Shown here piece after piece: positions 34,261 to 42,718 of a stretch of 64,000 bases of DNA. Both the position numbers and the translations under genes were made by a program. The DNA lies in the NCBI RefSeq assembly GCF_039729015.1, contig NZ_CP155792.1, forward strand, positions 2,132,001 through 2,196,000, given 5' to 3'. Each line of letters starts with the position of its first letter. Position 1 is the stretch's first letter. The notes under the pieces were generated by a model. It did no database searches and was not told the origin of the DNA. It saw nothing but the letters and a program-made list of their open reading frames with translations. This DNA is from Blastococcus sp. HT6-30. Lineage in GTDB: Bacteria; Actinomycetota; Actinomycetes; Mycobacteriales; Geodermatophilaceae.

Positions 34261-34755
34261 ATGCCGGACGTGGAGCTCGAGGAGACCCTGCTGCCCGGTG
34301 TCGGCGTCCGCTACCAGATGAGGACCCGGTCGGGTCAGGTGCTGGGCATCGTGGTGCAGCGGGAGGGCGGAGCCGAGATCGCGGTGTTCGACCGGCGCGA
34401 TCCCGACCGGGCGCGGGAGACGTTCCGGCTCGACCCGGAGGAGGTCGACGCCCTGTCCGAGGTGCTGGGCGCACCCCGGCTGACCCAGCGGTTCGCCGAC
34501 CTGTCCCGGGAGGTGCCCGGGCTCGAGTCCGCCCGGATCTCCATCCGGCCGGGCTCGCCGTTCGCCGGCCGGACCCTGGGCGACACCCGCGCCCGCACGC
34601 TGACCGGTTGCTCGGTGGTCGCCATCGTCCGCGGCGCCGACGTGGTCCCCTCCCCCTCGCCCGGTGACCCGTTGTTCGCCGGCGACGTGCTGGTGGCCAT
34701 CGGCTCGGCGGCCGGGCTGGAGCAGCTGGACCGGCGGCTCGCGGGTCAGGAGTAG
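34261..34755 (+). CDS. khtT: TrkA-C-domain regulatory subunit of a K+/H+ antiporter (KhtT-like)
   Basis: Predicted 164 residues. An N-terminal small domain (ETLLPGVGVRYQMRTRSGQV) is followed by the C-terminal TrkA_C/RCK_C fold (about 85-160) with ISIRPGSPFAGRTLGD, TGCSVVAIVRG and LFAGDVLVAIGS. The KhtT/YhaT proteins have this size and regulate the membrane partner in response to pH or nucleotides such as c-di-AMP. The antiporter gene follows by 6 bases. If it senses c-di-AMP, this would tie in with the riboswitch at 15.9 kb; that is speculation. Confidence 0.85.
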   Translation: MPDVELEETLLPGVGVRYQMRTRSGQVLGIVVQREGGAEIAVFDRRDPDRARETFRLDPEEVDALSEVLGAPRLTQRFADLSREVPGLESARISIRPGSPFAGRTLGDTRARTLTGCSVVAIVRGADVVPSPSPGDPLFAGDVLVAIGSAAGLEQLDRRLAGQE

Positions 34756-34761
34756 CCCGCG

Positions 34762-35928
34762 GTGGACCACGTCGCCGCCCTGCTGCTCGAGCTGGGGCTG
34801 CTCTTCCTCGGCCTCTCGGCGCTCGGGCTGCTGGCCCGACGGCTGGGCCTCTCCCCCATCCCGTTCGTCCTGCTGGCCGCGCTGGCCCTCGGCGAGGGCG
34901 GCCTGGTGCCGGTGGAGAACGCCGCACCGTTCCTGGAGGCGGCCGCGGAGATCGGCGTCGTCCTGCTGCTGCTCACCCTGGGCCTGGAGTTCTCCGCCAC
35001 CGAGTTGTTCGCGTCGTTCCGCCGGCACGCGCCCTCGGGACTGGTCGACCTGGTGCTCAACGGTCCGCCGGGCTTCGTCGCCGGGCTGCTCCTGGGGCTG
35101 CCCTGGCAGGGGGCGCTCGCGCTGGGCGGGGTCACCTACATCTCGTCGTCGGGCATCATCGCGCGGCTGCTCGGGGACCTGGGGCGGCTGACCAACCGGG
35201 AGACCCCGGCCGTGCTCTCGGTGCTGGTGCTCGAGGACCTCGCGATGGCGCTCTTCCTGCCCCTGCTCGTGGTGGCTCTCGCCGGTCAGGGCCCGATGTC
35301 CGCGGTGGCCGGCGTGGGGCTCGCCGTGGGGGCGGTGCTCCTGGTGCTCCTGGCCGCGCAGCGGCACGGCCACCGGCTGGGCCGGCTGCTCAGCCACGAC
35401 GACGACGAGCAGGTGATGCTCCGGCTGGTCGGGCTGACCCTGCTGGTCGCCGGCGCCGCGCAGGCGATGGGCGCCTCGGCGGCGGTCGGGGCGTTCCTCG
35501 TCGGGCTGGCGCTGCCGGCGTCCTTCGCCGAGCGCGCCCGGGTGATCCTCGGCCCGCTGCGCGACTTGTTCGCCGCCACCTTCTTCGTCGCCTTCGGCCT
35601 GGCCACCGATCCGGGGGCGATCCTCCCGGTGCTGCCCGCCGCGCTGGCCCTGGCCGCGGTCACCACCGTCACGAAGATCGGCACCGGCTGGTTCGCCGCG
35701 GCCCGGGACGGGGTCGCCGTCCCGGGCCGGCTGCGCGCCGGCACCGCACTGGTGGCCCGCGGTGAGTTCTCGATCGTGATCGCCGGGTTGGCGGTCACCG
35801 CCGGGCTCCCGGCCGTCGGCCCCGTCGCGACCGGGTACGTGCTCGTGCTCGCGGTGACCGGGCCGGTGCTCACCCGCTTCGTGGAGCCGCTGTCCGACCG
35901 ACTGGTACGCGCCCCGGCCGCCGCGTGA
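34762..35928 (+). CDS. khtU: CPA2-family monovalent cation:proton antiporter (KhtU-like)
   Basis: Predicted 388 residues, GTG start. About twelve to thirteen membrane helices; typical segments are EIGVVLLLLTLGLEFSATEL, YISSSGIIARLLGDLGRLTN, AVLSVLVLEDLAMALFLPL and ALVARGEFSIVIAGLAV. No C-terminal RCK domain is fused; the separate KhtT-like gene upstream supplies it. It would extrude K+ (or Na+) in exchange for protons. Confidence 0.88.
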   Translation: MDHVAALLLELGLLFLGLSALGLLARRLGLSPIPFVLLAALALGEGGLVPVENAAPFLEAAAEIGVVLLLLTLGLEFSATELFASFRRHAPSGLVDLVLNGPPGFVAGLLLGLPWQGALALGGVTYISSSGIIARLLGDLGRLTNRETPAVLSVLVLEDLAMALFLPLLVVALAGQGPMSAVAGVGLAVGAVLLVLLAAQRHGHRLGRLLSHDDDEQVMLRLVGLTLLVAGAAQAMGASAAVGAFLVGLALPASFAERARVILGPLRDLFAATFFVAFGLATDPGAILPVLPAALALAAVTTVTKIGTGWFAAARDGVAVPGRLRAGTALVARGEFSIVIAGLAVTAGLPAVGPVATGYVLVLAVTGPVLTRFVEPLSDRLVRAPAAA

Positions 35929-35932
35929 GCGG

Positions 35933-36556
35933 TCAGGCCGCGGCGTCGCCCCGCCGGGCGCGGGCCGCGGCCAGCACGTACGGGGCGAGCACCCCGGCGA
36001 TGCGCGCGTAGCCGGCCGAGGACGGGTGGAACCGGTCGGGTGAGAACAGCGCCGGGTCGGCCGAGAAGGCGCGCGCGACCTCGGCGGCCACCGGCGCCAC
36101 CGTGGCACCGCCGGTGGTCGCCACCTGCGACTGCCGCCGCTGGAGCACCGCGCAGGCGCCCCGGACCAGCGCCCGCAGTGCCGGCGGCACGAACGGCACC
36201 ATCGACATGTCCGGCGCCGGAACCACCACGACATCGGTGCCCGCGGCCCGCAGAGCGGTCACCGCGGCCGAGAGCGCGGTCGCGGCCTGCTCGGCCGGCA
36301 CGAACCGGGCGAGGTCGTTGGCGCCGACGACCACGACGGCGAGGTCGGCGGACAGGGGCAGGGCGCGGCGCACCTGGTCGGCCAGCCCGGCCGAGACGGC
36401 GCCGGGGACGGCGAGCACGTGCAGGTCGACGTCGAACCCGTCGTCGGTCAGCGCCCGGGCCAGCCGCGGGCCGAGGGCGTCGGCGGGGCGGGCGGCACCG
36501 GTGCCGAAGGCGAGGGAGTCACCGAGGAGGAGCAGGCGGAGGGCGGAGAAAGCCAC
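35933..36556 (-). CDS. SGNH/GDSL-type esterase
   Basis: Predicted 207 residues from GTG 36554-36556; a longer frame from GTG at 36610 is possible, so the start is uncertain. Block I is LLLLGDSLAFGTGAA (catalytic Ser), block III VVVVGANDLARFVP, and block V DRFHPSSAGYARIA with the Asp-x-x-His pair. No clear signal peptide. It belongs to the actinobacterial lipase/acylhydrolase group acting on esters of unknown nature. It converges with the antiporter gene four bases away. Confidence 0.83.
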   Translation of the reverse strand: MAFSALRLLLLGDSLAFGTGAARPADALGPRLARALTDDGFDVDLHVLAVPGAVSAGLADQVRRALPLSADLAVVVVGANDLARFVPAEQAATALSAAVTALRAAGTDVVVVPAPDMSMVPFVPPALRALVRGACAVLQRRQSQVATTGGATVAPVAAEVARAFSADPALFSPDRFHPSSAGYARIAGVLAPYVLAAARARRGDAAA

Positions 36557-36629
36557 GTCAGGGGGAACGACGTGACCCCCTCCGGTATGCCTCTCCCACC
36601 GCGTCCACACGAGGCGGCGGACCGACCGG

Positions 36630-37403
36630 TCAGCGGCCTCGCCACACCGGCGGGCGGCGTTCGGCGAATGCGGTCGACCCCTCCCGGGCGTCCTCCGAGC
36701 CGAACACCGGGCGGACGATCTGCTCCTGGCGCTCCCACGCCTCCTCCACCGGCCAGGATGGCGCCGACAGCACGACCTGCTTGGTCGCGGCGACCGCCAG
36801 CGGGCCGTTGGCGGCGATCACCTCGGCGAGGGCGACCGCTGCCTCCACCGCCGCTCCGTCGTCGACCACCCGGTTGACCAGGCCCACCGCCGCCGCGCGC
36901 TCGGCGTCCACCGGGTCCCCCGTCAGGAGCAGCTCCAGGGCGATCGCGCGTGGCACCCGCTGCGGCAGGAGCAGCGCCGCCCCGCCGGCCGCGACCAGCG
37001 AGCGCTTCACCTCCGGCACCCCGAACCGGGCCCCGCGGCCGGCCACCACGAGGTCGCAGGCGAGGACCAGCTCGAAGCCGCCGGCCAGCGCCCAGCCCTC
37101 GACGGCGGCGACCAGGGGCTTGTGCGGCGGCGTGCGGGTGATGCCGCACAGACCCCGGCCCTCGATCGACGGGCTCTCGCCGCGGAGGAAGGCCTTGAGG
37201 TCCATTCCGGACGAGAAGGTGCCACCGGCCCCGGTGAGCACGCCCGCCCGCAGGTCGCCGTCGGCGTCGAGCTCGTCCACCGCGGCGGCGACCGCCCGGG
37301 CGACGCCGCCGTCGAGGGCGTTGCGCGCGGACGGCCGGTTGATCGTGATCACCTGGACGGCGCCGCGGCGCTCCACCAGGACCTTGTCGTCGTCGTCGAC
37401 CAT
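36630..37403 (-). CDS. enoyl-CoA hydratase/isomerase
   Basis: Predicted 257 residues from ATG 37401-37403. Crotonase fold: INRPSARNALDGGVARAVAA, the oxyanion region AGGTFSSGMDLKAFL, WALAGGFELVLACDLVVAGR and FGVPEVKRSLVAAGG. Both catalytic glutamates of the hydratase type (GFELV and VPEVK) are present. It probably hydrates unsaturated acyl-CoA in fatty acid or aromatic-ring beta-oxidation. A long hairpin separates it from the FabG-type gene upstream, so it is probably its own unit. Confidence 0.87.
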   Translation of the reverse strand: MVDDDDKVLVERRGAVQVITINRPSARNALDGGVARAVAAAVDELDADGDLRAGVLTGAGGTFSSGMDLKAFLRGESPSIEGRGLCGITRTPPHKPLVAAVEGWALAGGFELVLACDLVVAGRGARFGVPEVKRSLVAAGGAALLLPQRVPRAIALELLLTGDPVDAERAAAVGLVNRVVDDGAAVEAAVALAEVIAANGPLAVAATKQVVLSAPSWPVEEAWERQEQIVRPVFGSEDAREGSTAFAERRPPVWRGR

Positions 37404-37431
37404 GACGCCTCCTCGGGCGGGCAGAGATGGC

Positions 37432-37468
37432 GCAGGGCCGGGCAGCCGGAACGGCTGCCCGGCCCTGC
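37432..37468 (-). terminator. perfect 16-bp hairpin after the FabG-type gene
   Basis: GCAGGGCCGGGCAGCC (37432-37447) and GGCTGCCCGGCCCTGC (37453-37468) pair without mismatch around GGAAC. On the minus strand it lies about 60 bases after the FabG stop and 29 bases before the enoyl-CoA hydratase start, so it ends the first unit. Confidence 0.65.
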
Positions 37469-37527
37469 GGGAACAACCCCGCGCCAGGGTCCCACCCCGA
37501 GCGAGCGGGGGACGCGGGGGTCCTGCT

Positions 37528-38301
37528 CTAGGCCTTCGGGCCGCCGGCGGCGTAGACCACCTGGCCGGAGACGAAGCCGGCACCCTCGCTGACGAAGAAC
37601 GACACGAGGTGCGCGATGTCCTCGGGCTGGCCGACGCGGGCCACCGGGATCATCGACGCCGCGCCCTTGATGAAGTCGTCGAAGGGCACGCCCATGCGGT
37701 CGGCGGTCGCCTTGGTCATCTCCGTCTGGATGAACCCGGGGGCGATGGCGTTGGCGGTGACGCCGAACTTGCCCAGCTCGATGGCGAGGGTCTTGGTGAA
37801 GCCCTGCAGACCCGCCTTCGCCGTCGAGTAGTTCGCCTGGCCGCGGTTGCCCAGCGCCGAGGTGCTGGACAGGTTGACGATCCGGCCCCACTTCTGGTCG
37901 ATCATGTGCTTCTGCGCCGCGCGGGTCATGAGGAACGCGCCCCGCAGGTGCACGTTCATGACGATGTCCCAGTCGGAGTCGGACATCTTGAACAGCATGT
38001 TGTCCCGGAGCACACCGGCGTTGTTGACCAGGACGGTCGGCGGGCCCAGCTCGGCGGCGATCCGCTCGACGGCGGCCTCCACCTGAGCGGAGTCGCTCAC
38101 GTCGGCGCCGACGGCGAGCGCCCGGCCGCCGGCGGACTCGATGGCCTCGACGGTGGCCTTGGCCTGCCCCTCGTCCAGATCCAGGACGGCGACGGCGAAG
38201 CCGTCGGCCGCCAGGCGCTGGGCGGTCGCCGCGCCGATGCCGCGGGCTGCGCCGGTCACGATGGCCACGCGGGACGCGCCCGTGGTGCCTGCCTCGCTCA
38301 T
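37528..38301 (-). CDS. fabG: 3-oxoacyl-ACP/acetoacetyl-CoA reductase-type SDR
   Basis: Predicted 257 residues. Cofactor motif AIVTGAARGIGAATAQRLAA, NNAGV at about residue 93, catalytic SSTSALGNRGQANYSTAKAG with Ser/Tyr/Lys in place, and the PGFIQTEMTK loop. Asp after the second strand (VLDLDEGQ) suggests NAD(H) preference rather than NADPH. FabG-like enzymes of this kind serve fatty acid, polyhydroxyalkanoate or beta-oxidation steps. It is monocistronic with a strong terminator. Confidence 0.85.
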   Translation of the reverse strand: MSEAGTTGASRVAIVTGAARGIGAATAQRLAADGFAVAVLDLDEGQAKATVEAIESAGGRALAVGADVSDSAQVEAAVERIAAELGPPTVLVNNAGVLRDNMLFKMSDSDWDIVMNVHLRGAFLMTRAAQKHMIDQKWGRIVNLSSTSALGNRGQANYSTAKAGLQGFTKTLAIELGKFGVTANAIAPGFIQTEMTKATADRMGVPFDDFIKGAASMIPVARVGQPEDIAHLVSFFVSEGAGFVSGQVVYAAGGPKA

Positions 38302-38436
38302 GAGAGTTCCCTTCGTCTCGGATGCCTGCGGTCACCGGGGCGGAGGCCCCGGCGCGCGGCGAGCTGCGCCCGACACGTTACGGCCGCCGGTCGAGGCCCC
38401 GGCCACATGGTCCGGCGCCGACGGGAGGCGGCGCGG

Positions 38437-38868
38437 TCAGGAACTGCCGCGGACGACGTCGACCCGGTCGAACCCCTCGGCGGTGGACGGGGGCACGAAG
38501 CGTGCCCGGGTGCCGAGCAGCCCGGCCAGGGGCACCTTCGCCCGGCCCTCGCGCGCGGCGTTGCGGGTCAGGCAGACCTCGAGCGGGGTGTCGATCCAGA
38601 CCGCGCGCACCGGTACCCCTGCCTTCCGGGCCAGCGCGATCAGCGGCGCGCGCTCGTCCGGCGAGGGGTTGGTGTTGTCCACGACGACGTCGCGCCCCTC
38701 CGCCAGGAGGTCGGCGACCACCCGCAGCTGCCGGGCCTCGCGGCGCCGCGCGTTGGGCCAGTGGTCCTTGCTCACCACGGTGTGGGTGCCGGCCAGGGTG
38801 CGGGCGGTCCAGGTGCTCTTCCCGCTGCCCTGCAACCCGGCCAGGACGACCAGCTCCGGCCCGCTCAG
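38437..38868 (-). CDS. small P-loop kinase (PNK-like ATP-binding protein)
   Basis: Predicted 143 residues. Walker A is VVLAGLQGSGKSTW; SKDHWPNARRREARQ, VVVDNTNPSPDERAP and AVWIDTPLEVCLTRN match the T4 polynucleotide kinase-like AAA_33 family, which phosphorylates nucleic acid ends or small molecules. No ATG, GTG or TTG is available near the conserved start; the only plausible initiation is CTG at 38866-38868, overlapping the AI-2E gene stop as CTGA. Coupled re-initiation from the upstream gene could allow such a rare codon. Function in the cell unknown. Confidence 0.72.
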   Translation of the reverse strand: MSGPELVVLAGLQGSGKSTWTARTLAGTHTVVSKDHWPNARRREARQLRVVADLLAEGRDVVVDNTNPSPDERAPLIALARKAGVPVRAVWIDTPLEVCLTRNAAREGRAKVPLAGLLGTRARFVPPSTAEGFDRVDVVRGSS

Positions 38869-40244
38869 ACCTGGCTCGCCGGGCTCGTGGCCTGCTCGGA
38901 CTGCGCGCGCAGCGGGTCGCCCCCGGCCGGCTGCCCGGCCTCCCCGGCCTCCCCGGCTTCCGCGGTTTCCGCGGCGGCCGAGCGGCGGTGCGGGTGGTGG
39001 TGCAGCCTGCGCATGGACGCCAGCGTCGCCCGGCGGGCGGCCATCCGCCGGCGCGCCCGCATGGTGCGGGGCGCTCGCGGTTCCTCGCGCAGCAGCGCGT
39101 CCAGCCAGTGGCTCCGCGGGTCGACGTCGACCAGGAGCGCCTTGACCAGCAGGGTGAGCGGGATGGCCAGCAGCGCCCCGAGCGCGCCGAGGACCCAGCC
39201 CCAGAACAGCAGCGCAATGAAGGTGACGGTCATGGACAGGCCCACGGAGTCGCCGACGAATCGCGGCTGGATGAGCGTCTGCACCACGAAGTTCAGCAGC
39301 GAGTAGACGACGATGATCGCGATCAGCTCGCCCCAGCCGCCGGAGAGCAGGCCGAGCACGGCGGGGGGCGCGACGCCCAGCAGGAAACCGATGTTGGGCA
39401 CGTAGTTGGTGATGAAGGCGAGCAGCCCCCACAGCGGCGCGGCCGGGACGTCCAGCCAGGCCAGGGCGATGGTGTCGCCGACCGCGACGATCGCGCCGAA
39501 GACGGTGCTGACCAGCAGGTAGCTCCGGGTTCCGCGGGTGAAGAGGGTCATCGCCACCGGCAGGTGCGGGCGCTCGGCGCCGATGAGCGCCATCCGGCGG
39601 CCGAAGCCGCTGCTCTCGATCGCCATGAAGACCAGTGCCGACAGCAGGAGCAGCAGCGTGGTGGCCGCGTCGGTGAGCCGGCTGAGCAGGTCGGTGGCCA
39701 GGCCGACCAGCGAGCCGTAGTCGATCTGCTGGACGAGGTCGGACAACTGACCGGAGACGATGCCCCGGCTGTTCAGGTCGGCGACGACGTCGTTGATCAG
39801 GATCTCGGCGCGTCCGGTGTAGTCGGGCAGCAGCGCGGCGAACTGGGCGACGGAGGCGACCAGCAGCGCGACGAAGGCGAGCAGCACCGCCCACACGAGC
39901 AGCAGCAGAACCGTGGTGGCCAGCCAGCCGGGCGTACCGATCCGGCGCAGCCAGCCCTGCACCGGGGCCAGCGCGACGACGACGACGAGGGCCAGGAACA
40001 CCGGCGCCACGAGCCAGGCGACGGCCTGCAGCCCGGCGATGGCGATGGTGGCGGCGGCCGCCCCGCCGACCAGCAGCAGCCAGCGCGGCAGCCCGCTGGA
40101 CGGCGCCTGCACCAGCGGCTCACCGCCGTCAGCGGCGGTGGGCAGGTCGGCGGCGCGCTCGGCGGCGGCCGGGTCCGCGGCCTGCTGCTCCGCCCGGACG
40201 AGCGGCAGCCGCCCCGTCGCCGGCGAGTCCCGCCGTCCCGCCAT
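38865..40244 (-). CDS. AI-2E family membrane protein
   Basis: Predicted 459 residues from ATG 40242-40244. A hydrophilic N-terminus of about 55 residues, then pairs of helices such as LLLVGGAAAATIAIAGLQAV and VFLALVVVVALAPVQGWL, the extracytoplasmic helical region (about 150-215) and the C-terminal block FITNYVPNIGFLLGVAPPAV and AIPLTLLVKALLVDVDPR. The basic, His/Arg-rich tail (RRLHHHPHRR) and an AETAEAGEAGEAG repeat close the protein. The family includes Na+/H+ antiporters and putative signal exporters; the substrate is unknown. A second member lies at 43886-45184. Confidence 0.85.
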   Translation of the reverse strand: MAGRRDSPATGRLPLVRAEQQAADPAAAERAADLPTAADGGEPLVQAPSSGLPRWLLLVGGAAAATIAIAGLQAVAWLVAPVFLALVVVVALAPVQGWLRRIGTPGWLATTVLLLLVWAVLLAFVALLVASVAQFAALLPDYTGRAEILINDVVADLNSRGIVSGQLSDLVQQIDYGSLVGLATDLLSRLTDAATTLLLLLSALVFMAIESSGFGRRMALIGAERPHLPVAMTLFTRGTRSYLLVSTVFGAIVAVGDTIALAWLDVPAAPLWGLLAFITNYVPNIGFLLGVAPPAVLGLLSGGWGELIAIIVVYSLLNFVVQTLIQPRFVGDSVGLSMTVTFIALLFWGWVLGALGALLAIPLTLLVKALLVDVDPRSHWLDALLREEPRAPRTMRARRRMAARRATLASMRRLHHHPHRRSAAAETAEAGEAGEAGQPAGGDPLRAQSEQATSPASQV

Positions 40245-40295
40245 GCCCTCCCCCTCGGTCCCGCCTGGTCCGACCACGCCGCCGCGGCGCGCCGG

Positions 40296-40694
40296 TCAGC
40301 CGCGGGCGTCCAGCATCGCGGTCATGGCCGGCAGGTCGAAGAACGCCGCGGTCGCCCGGGCGCTCGGGTTCCCGCCGTCGGGATCGGCGCCGCCGTCCAG
40401 CAGCCGCCGGACGGTCTCCGCCGACTGCTTGAAGACCGCCGCGGCGAGCGGCGTCTGGCCCCGGTCGTTGGCGCGACCGTGGTCCGCGCCCCGCTCGAGC
40501 AGCGCGGCCACCGTGCCGGCGTGCCCGTGGTAGGCGGCCAGGATGAGCAGGGTGTCACCCTTGTCGTTGGTGAGGTTGACCGGTACCCCGGCGTCGACGT
40601 ACGCCGCGAGCTCCTCGGTGTGCCCACCGCGGGCCAGATCGAAGACCCGCCCGGCGAGTTCGATGACTCCGGGATCGATCGGCTGGCCGCTCAC
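40296..40694 (-). CDS. ankyrin-repeat protein
   Basis: Predicted 132 residues, GTG start (40692-40694). Three to four ankyrin repeats can be traced: AAYVDAGVPVNLTNDKGDTL, LAAYHGHAGTVAALLERGAD, RANDRGQTPLAAAVFKQ and LLDGGADPDGGNPSA. No signal peptide. Small cytoplasmic ankyrin proteins in bacteria often sit beside catalase or peroxidase genes; here none is adjacent. A protein-binding role is all that can be said. Confidence 0.85.
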   Translation of the reverse strand: MSGQPIDPGVIELAGRVFDLARGGHTEELAAYVDAGVPVNLTNDKGDTLLILAAYHGHAGTVAALLERGADHGRANDRGQTPLAAAVFKQSAETVRRLLDGGADPDGGNPSARATAAFFDLPAMTAMLDARG

Positions 40695-40799
40695 GGCACC
40701 AGCGTAGGAGACCGCTGCTCCGCCGGCCCGGGAGCACGGCACCGTTCCGCCACGTGCGCGGCGGTGCCCGTCGACGGACCCCAGGCCCGGCCGGACGGC

Positions 40800-41564
40800 T
40801 CATCCACCGGACCGGTCGCCGCCGACGCGGTCGGTGAGCGCGAACACGTGCTCCCAGGCGTCGCGGCAGGCGTCGGCCCAGTCGCCGAAGGAGCGATCGA
40901 AGAACGAGTGCGGCGCCCCGTCGTAGACGACGGCGTCCACCTCCGCACCCGCCGCCCGCATCCGTCCGGCCAGGGCCAGCTGGTCCTCCACCGGCGTCGC
41001 GGTGTCGGCGCCGGCGATCAGCATGACCGTGGGCAGTGCGGCGCGGTCGGCGGCGTCCCCCACCAGGGCGGGCCGGCCGTAGAAGCCGGCGCAGCCGGCG
41101 AGGTCGATCCCGCCGCCGGCCAGCCGCCACGCGTGGCTGCCACCGAAGCAGAAGCCGACGACCACCACCGGCAGCGCGGCGCCGGCCCGTTCGCGGAGGT
41201 GCGCGACGGCCGCGGTGACGTCGGCGTCGACGCCCTCCGGGGTGGTGCGCGGGATGTGCGCCTGCCAGTCGAAGTCCTCCGCCCGGACCCCGTCCGCGCA
41301 GATCCCGGCGGTCCGGCCGAACCAGTCGATCGCCACTGCGGCCACGCCGGCTTCCGCGAACCGCTCGGCGAGGGCGACGTAGTACGGGTGCAGCCCGCGG
41401 ATGTCGGGGAGGACCACCACGCCCGCGCGCGGGTTGCCCTCGGGCAGAGCGGTGGCGGCCGAGAAGGCGGTGCCGTCGGCCGCGGTGAGCGTGGTGCTGG
41501 TGCGCTCGCGCACCGGCCCGCTGCGCGGCGGGGCGGGCGGGCGGCTGTCGTGGGCGTGGCACAT
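40800..41564 (-). CDS. dienelactone hydrolase family protein
   Basis: Predicted 254 residues. Alpha/beta hydrolase with cysteine nucleophile in VVVVGFCFGGSHAWRLAG, an Asp in LIAGADTATPVEDQ and His in YDGAPHSFFDRSF, the Cys-Asp-His triad of dienelactone hydrolases. VVVLPDIRGLHPYYVALAER holds the oxyanion region. Dienelactone hydrolase acts in chlorocatechol breakdown, but many family members have other ester substrates. It is 14 bases from the next gene on the same strand. Confidence 0.87.
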   Translation of the reverse strand: MCHAHDSRPPAPPRSGPVRERTSTTLTAADGTAFSAATALPEGNPRAGVVVLPDIRGLHPYYVALAERFAEAGVAAVAIDWFGRTAGICADGVRAEDFDWQAHIPRTTPEGVDADVTAAVAHLRERAGAALPVVVVGFCFGGSHAWRLAGGGIDLAGCAGFYGRPALVGDAADRAALPTVMLIAGADTATPVEDQLALAGRMRAAGAEVDAVVYDGAPHSFFDRSFGDWADACRDAWEHVFALTDRVGGDRSGG

Positions 41565-41578
41565 GCGCGCGATCCGGC

Positions 41579-42160
41579 TCAGGTGTCGGCGGCGTCGCTG
41601 GCGGCCTGCGCCTGCCCGCCGAAGACCGACGCCGCGACGTCGCGCCGCGCCTCGGACAGCCAGTGGTGCTGCCGGTCGGCCTGGTCGATGAGCCGCTCGA
41701 ACAGCGCGGCGTCGATGCGGCCGTCGACCTCGCCGAGGGCGCGGAGGGTCTCGAACCCGGCCCGCTTGGCCAGCACCGCAGTGGCGATGAACTCGAACTC
41801 GACCAGGTCGCTGAGCGGCGACCGGGTGAGCAGCCGCCCGTTGAGCTTGCCGCGGGAGAGCTTCTCGGCCGCCCAGATGGCCACCTGCTTGTACTGGCGG
41901 ACCGGCAGCCCCAGGGCGCCGATCGTCGTGCGCAGCGCCGCCCGCTCCTCGCGGAGCTCGTCCAGCAGCTGCTCCAGCGGGGCCTCGTACCGGTTGCCGC
42001 GATGGCGGCCCAGCATCCGGCCGACCAGCTCGATCCCACCGGAGGCCGCGGCCAGGTGGTCGTTGCAGTAGACGGTGAGCAGGTCGGGGTTGCGGACGGC
42101 GCCGGTGGCGGGTGTCTCGGGCACGGGGCCTCCAGGAGGAGCGAGGATGTCGCCCGTCAT
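41579..42160 (-). CDS. hypothetical all-helical protein
   Basis: Predicted 193 residues. After a Pro-rich start (MTGDILAPPGGPVPETP) the chain is almost wholly helical: LLTVYCNDHLAAASGGIELV, YEAPLEQLLDELREER, VRQYKQVAIWAAEKLSRGKL and LVEFEFIATAVLAKRAGFET. The pattern, with acidic and histidine residues on long helices, is reminiscent of a four-helix ferritin-like bundle, but a clear metal motif was not identified. It is upstream of the dienelactone hydrolase gene in a likely operon. Confidence 0.7.
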   Translation of the reverse strand: MTGDILAPPGGPVPETPATGAVRNPDLLTVYCNDHLAAASGGIELVGRMLGRHRGNRYEAPLEQLLDELREERAALRTTIGALGLPVRQYKQVAIWAAEKLSRGKLNGRLLTRSPLSDLVEFEFIATAVLAKRAGFETLRALGEVDGRIDAALFERLIDQADRQHHWLSEARRDVAASVFGGQAQAASDAADT

Positions 42161-42196
42161 TGTGGTTGCCCCGTGATCACCCCGCTCGGCGTGCGG

Positions 42197-42718
42197 TCAC
42201 CCGCGGAGCAGGACCGCGACCCCCACGCACGCCGCAGCCCACAGTGCGCTGGCCAGCGTGCCCACGATGAACCGCTCGGCGGCGGCAGGGGCGCGTAGCT
42301 CGGAGAACCGGCCCAGCCCCTTGACCGCCAGCACGACGGCGAGCCCCTCGGGCCAGCCGGCCAGCAGCGTGCCGGCGATCGCGCCGCGTTCGAGCACGCC
42401 GATCCAGGCACCCCCGCGGAGGATGTCGGGGTCCTGGGGGCCGCCGGACACCCCGACAGCGGCCGGGTCCGCGGCGCGCAGCACCGCCGTCGCCACCGGG
42501 CCGCCGCCGGTGACGGCCGCCAGGACCGCGAGGAGGGCGCCCGCCTGCACGAGGCCGGCGCCGCCCTCCTCCGTCGTCCAGGCGAAGATCCCCGCGACGG
42601 CCAGCGCGGCGACCAGGGCCGCGGCGCCGAACGCGGCTCCCGGCCGCTCGCCGCGAAGGGCGAGCGCGAAGCCGGCGACGGCGACCAGCCCGAGCAGGAG
42701 GATCACCCCGGTGGTCAT
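42197..42718 (-). CDS. four- to five-helix membrane protein paired with a SatD-like gene
   Basis: Predicted 173 residues. Hydrophobic helices at VILLLGLVAVAGFALAL, AAFGAAALVAALAVAGIFAW, LVQAGALLAVLAAVTG and near the C-terminus VGTLASALWAAACVGVAVLL; a conserved-looking KGLGRFSELR segment lies between the last two. Its ATG overlaps the stop of the SatD-like gene (ATGA). In streptococci, satD is followed by a membrane gene of similar kind, so the two may form a unit; the function is unknown. Confidence 0.7.
   Translation of the reverse strand: MTTGVILLLGLVAVAGFALALRGERPGAAFGAAALVAALAVAGIFAWTTEEGGAGLVQAGALLAVLAAVTGGGPVATAVLRAADPAAVGVSGGPQDPDILRGGAWIGVLERGAIAGTLLAGWPEGLAVVLAVKGLGRFSELRAPAAAERFIVGTLASALWAAACVGVAVLLRG

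Noticed and set aside
37432-37468. Perfect long inverted repeat considered as an attachment site or IS end
   Set aside because: It sits alone after a gene end with a 5-base loop, like the other intrinsic hairpins at 31284, 47698 and 57480; no flanking duplication or integrase.
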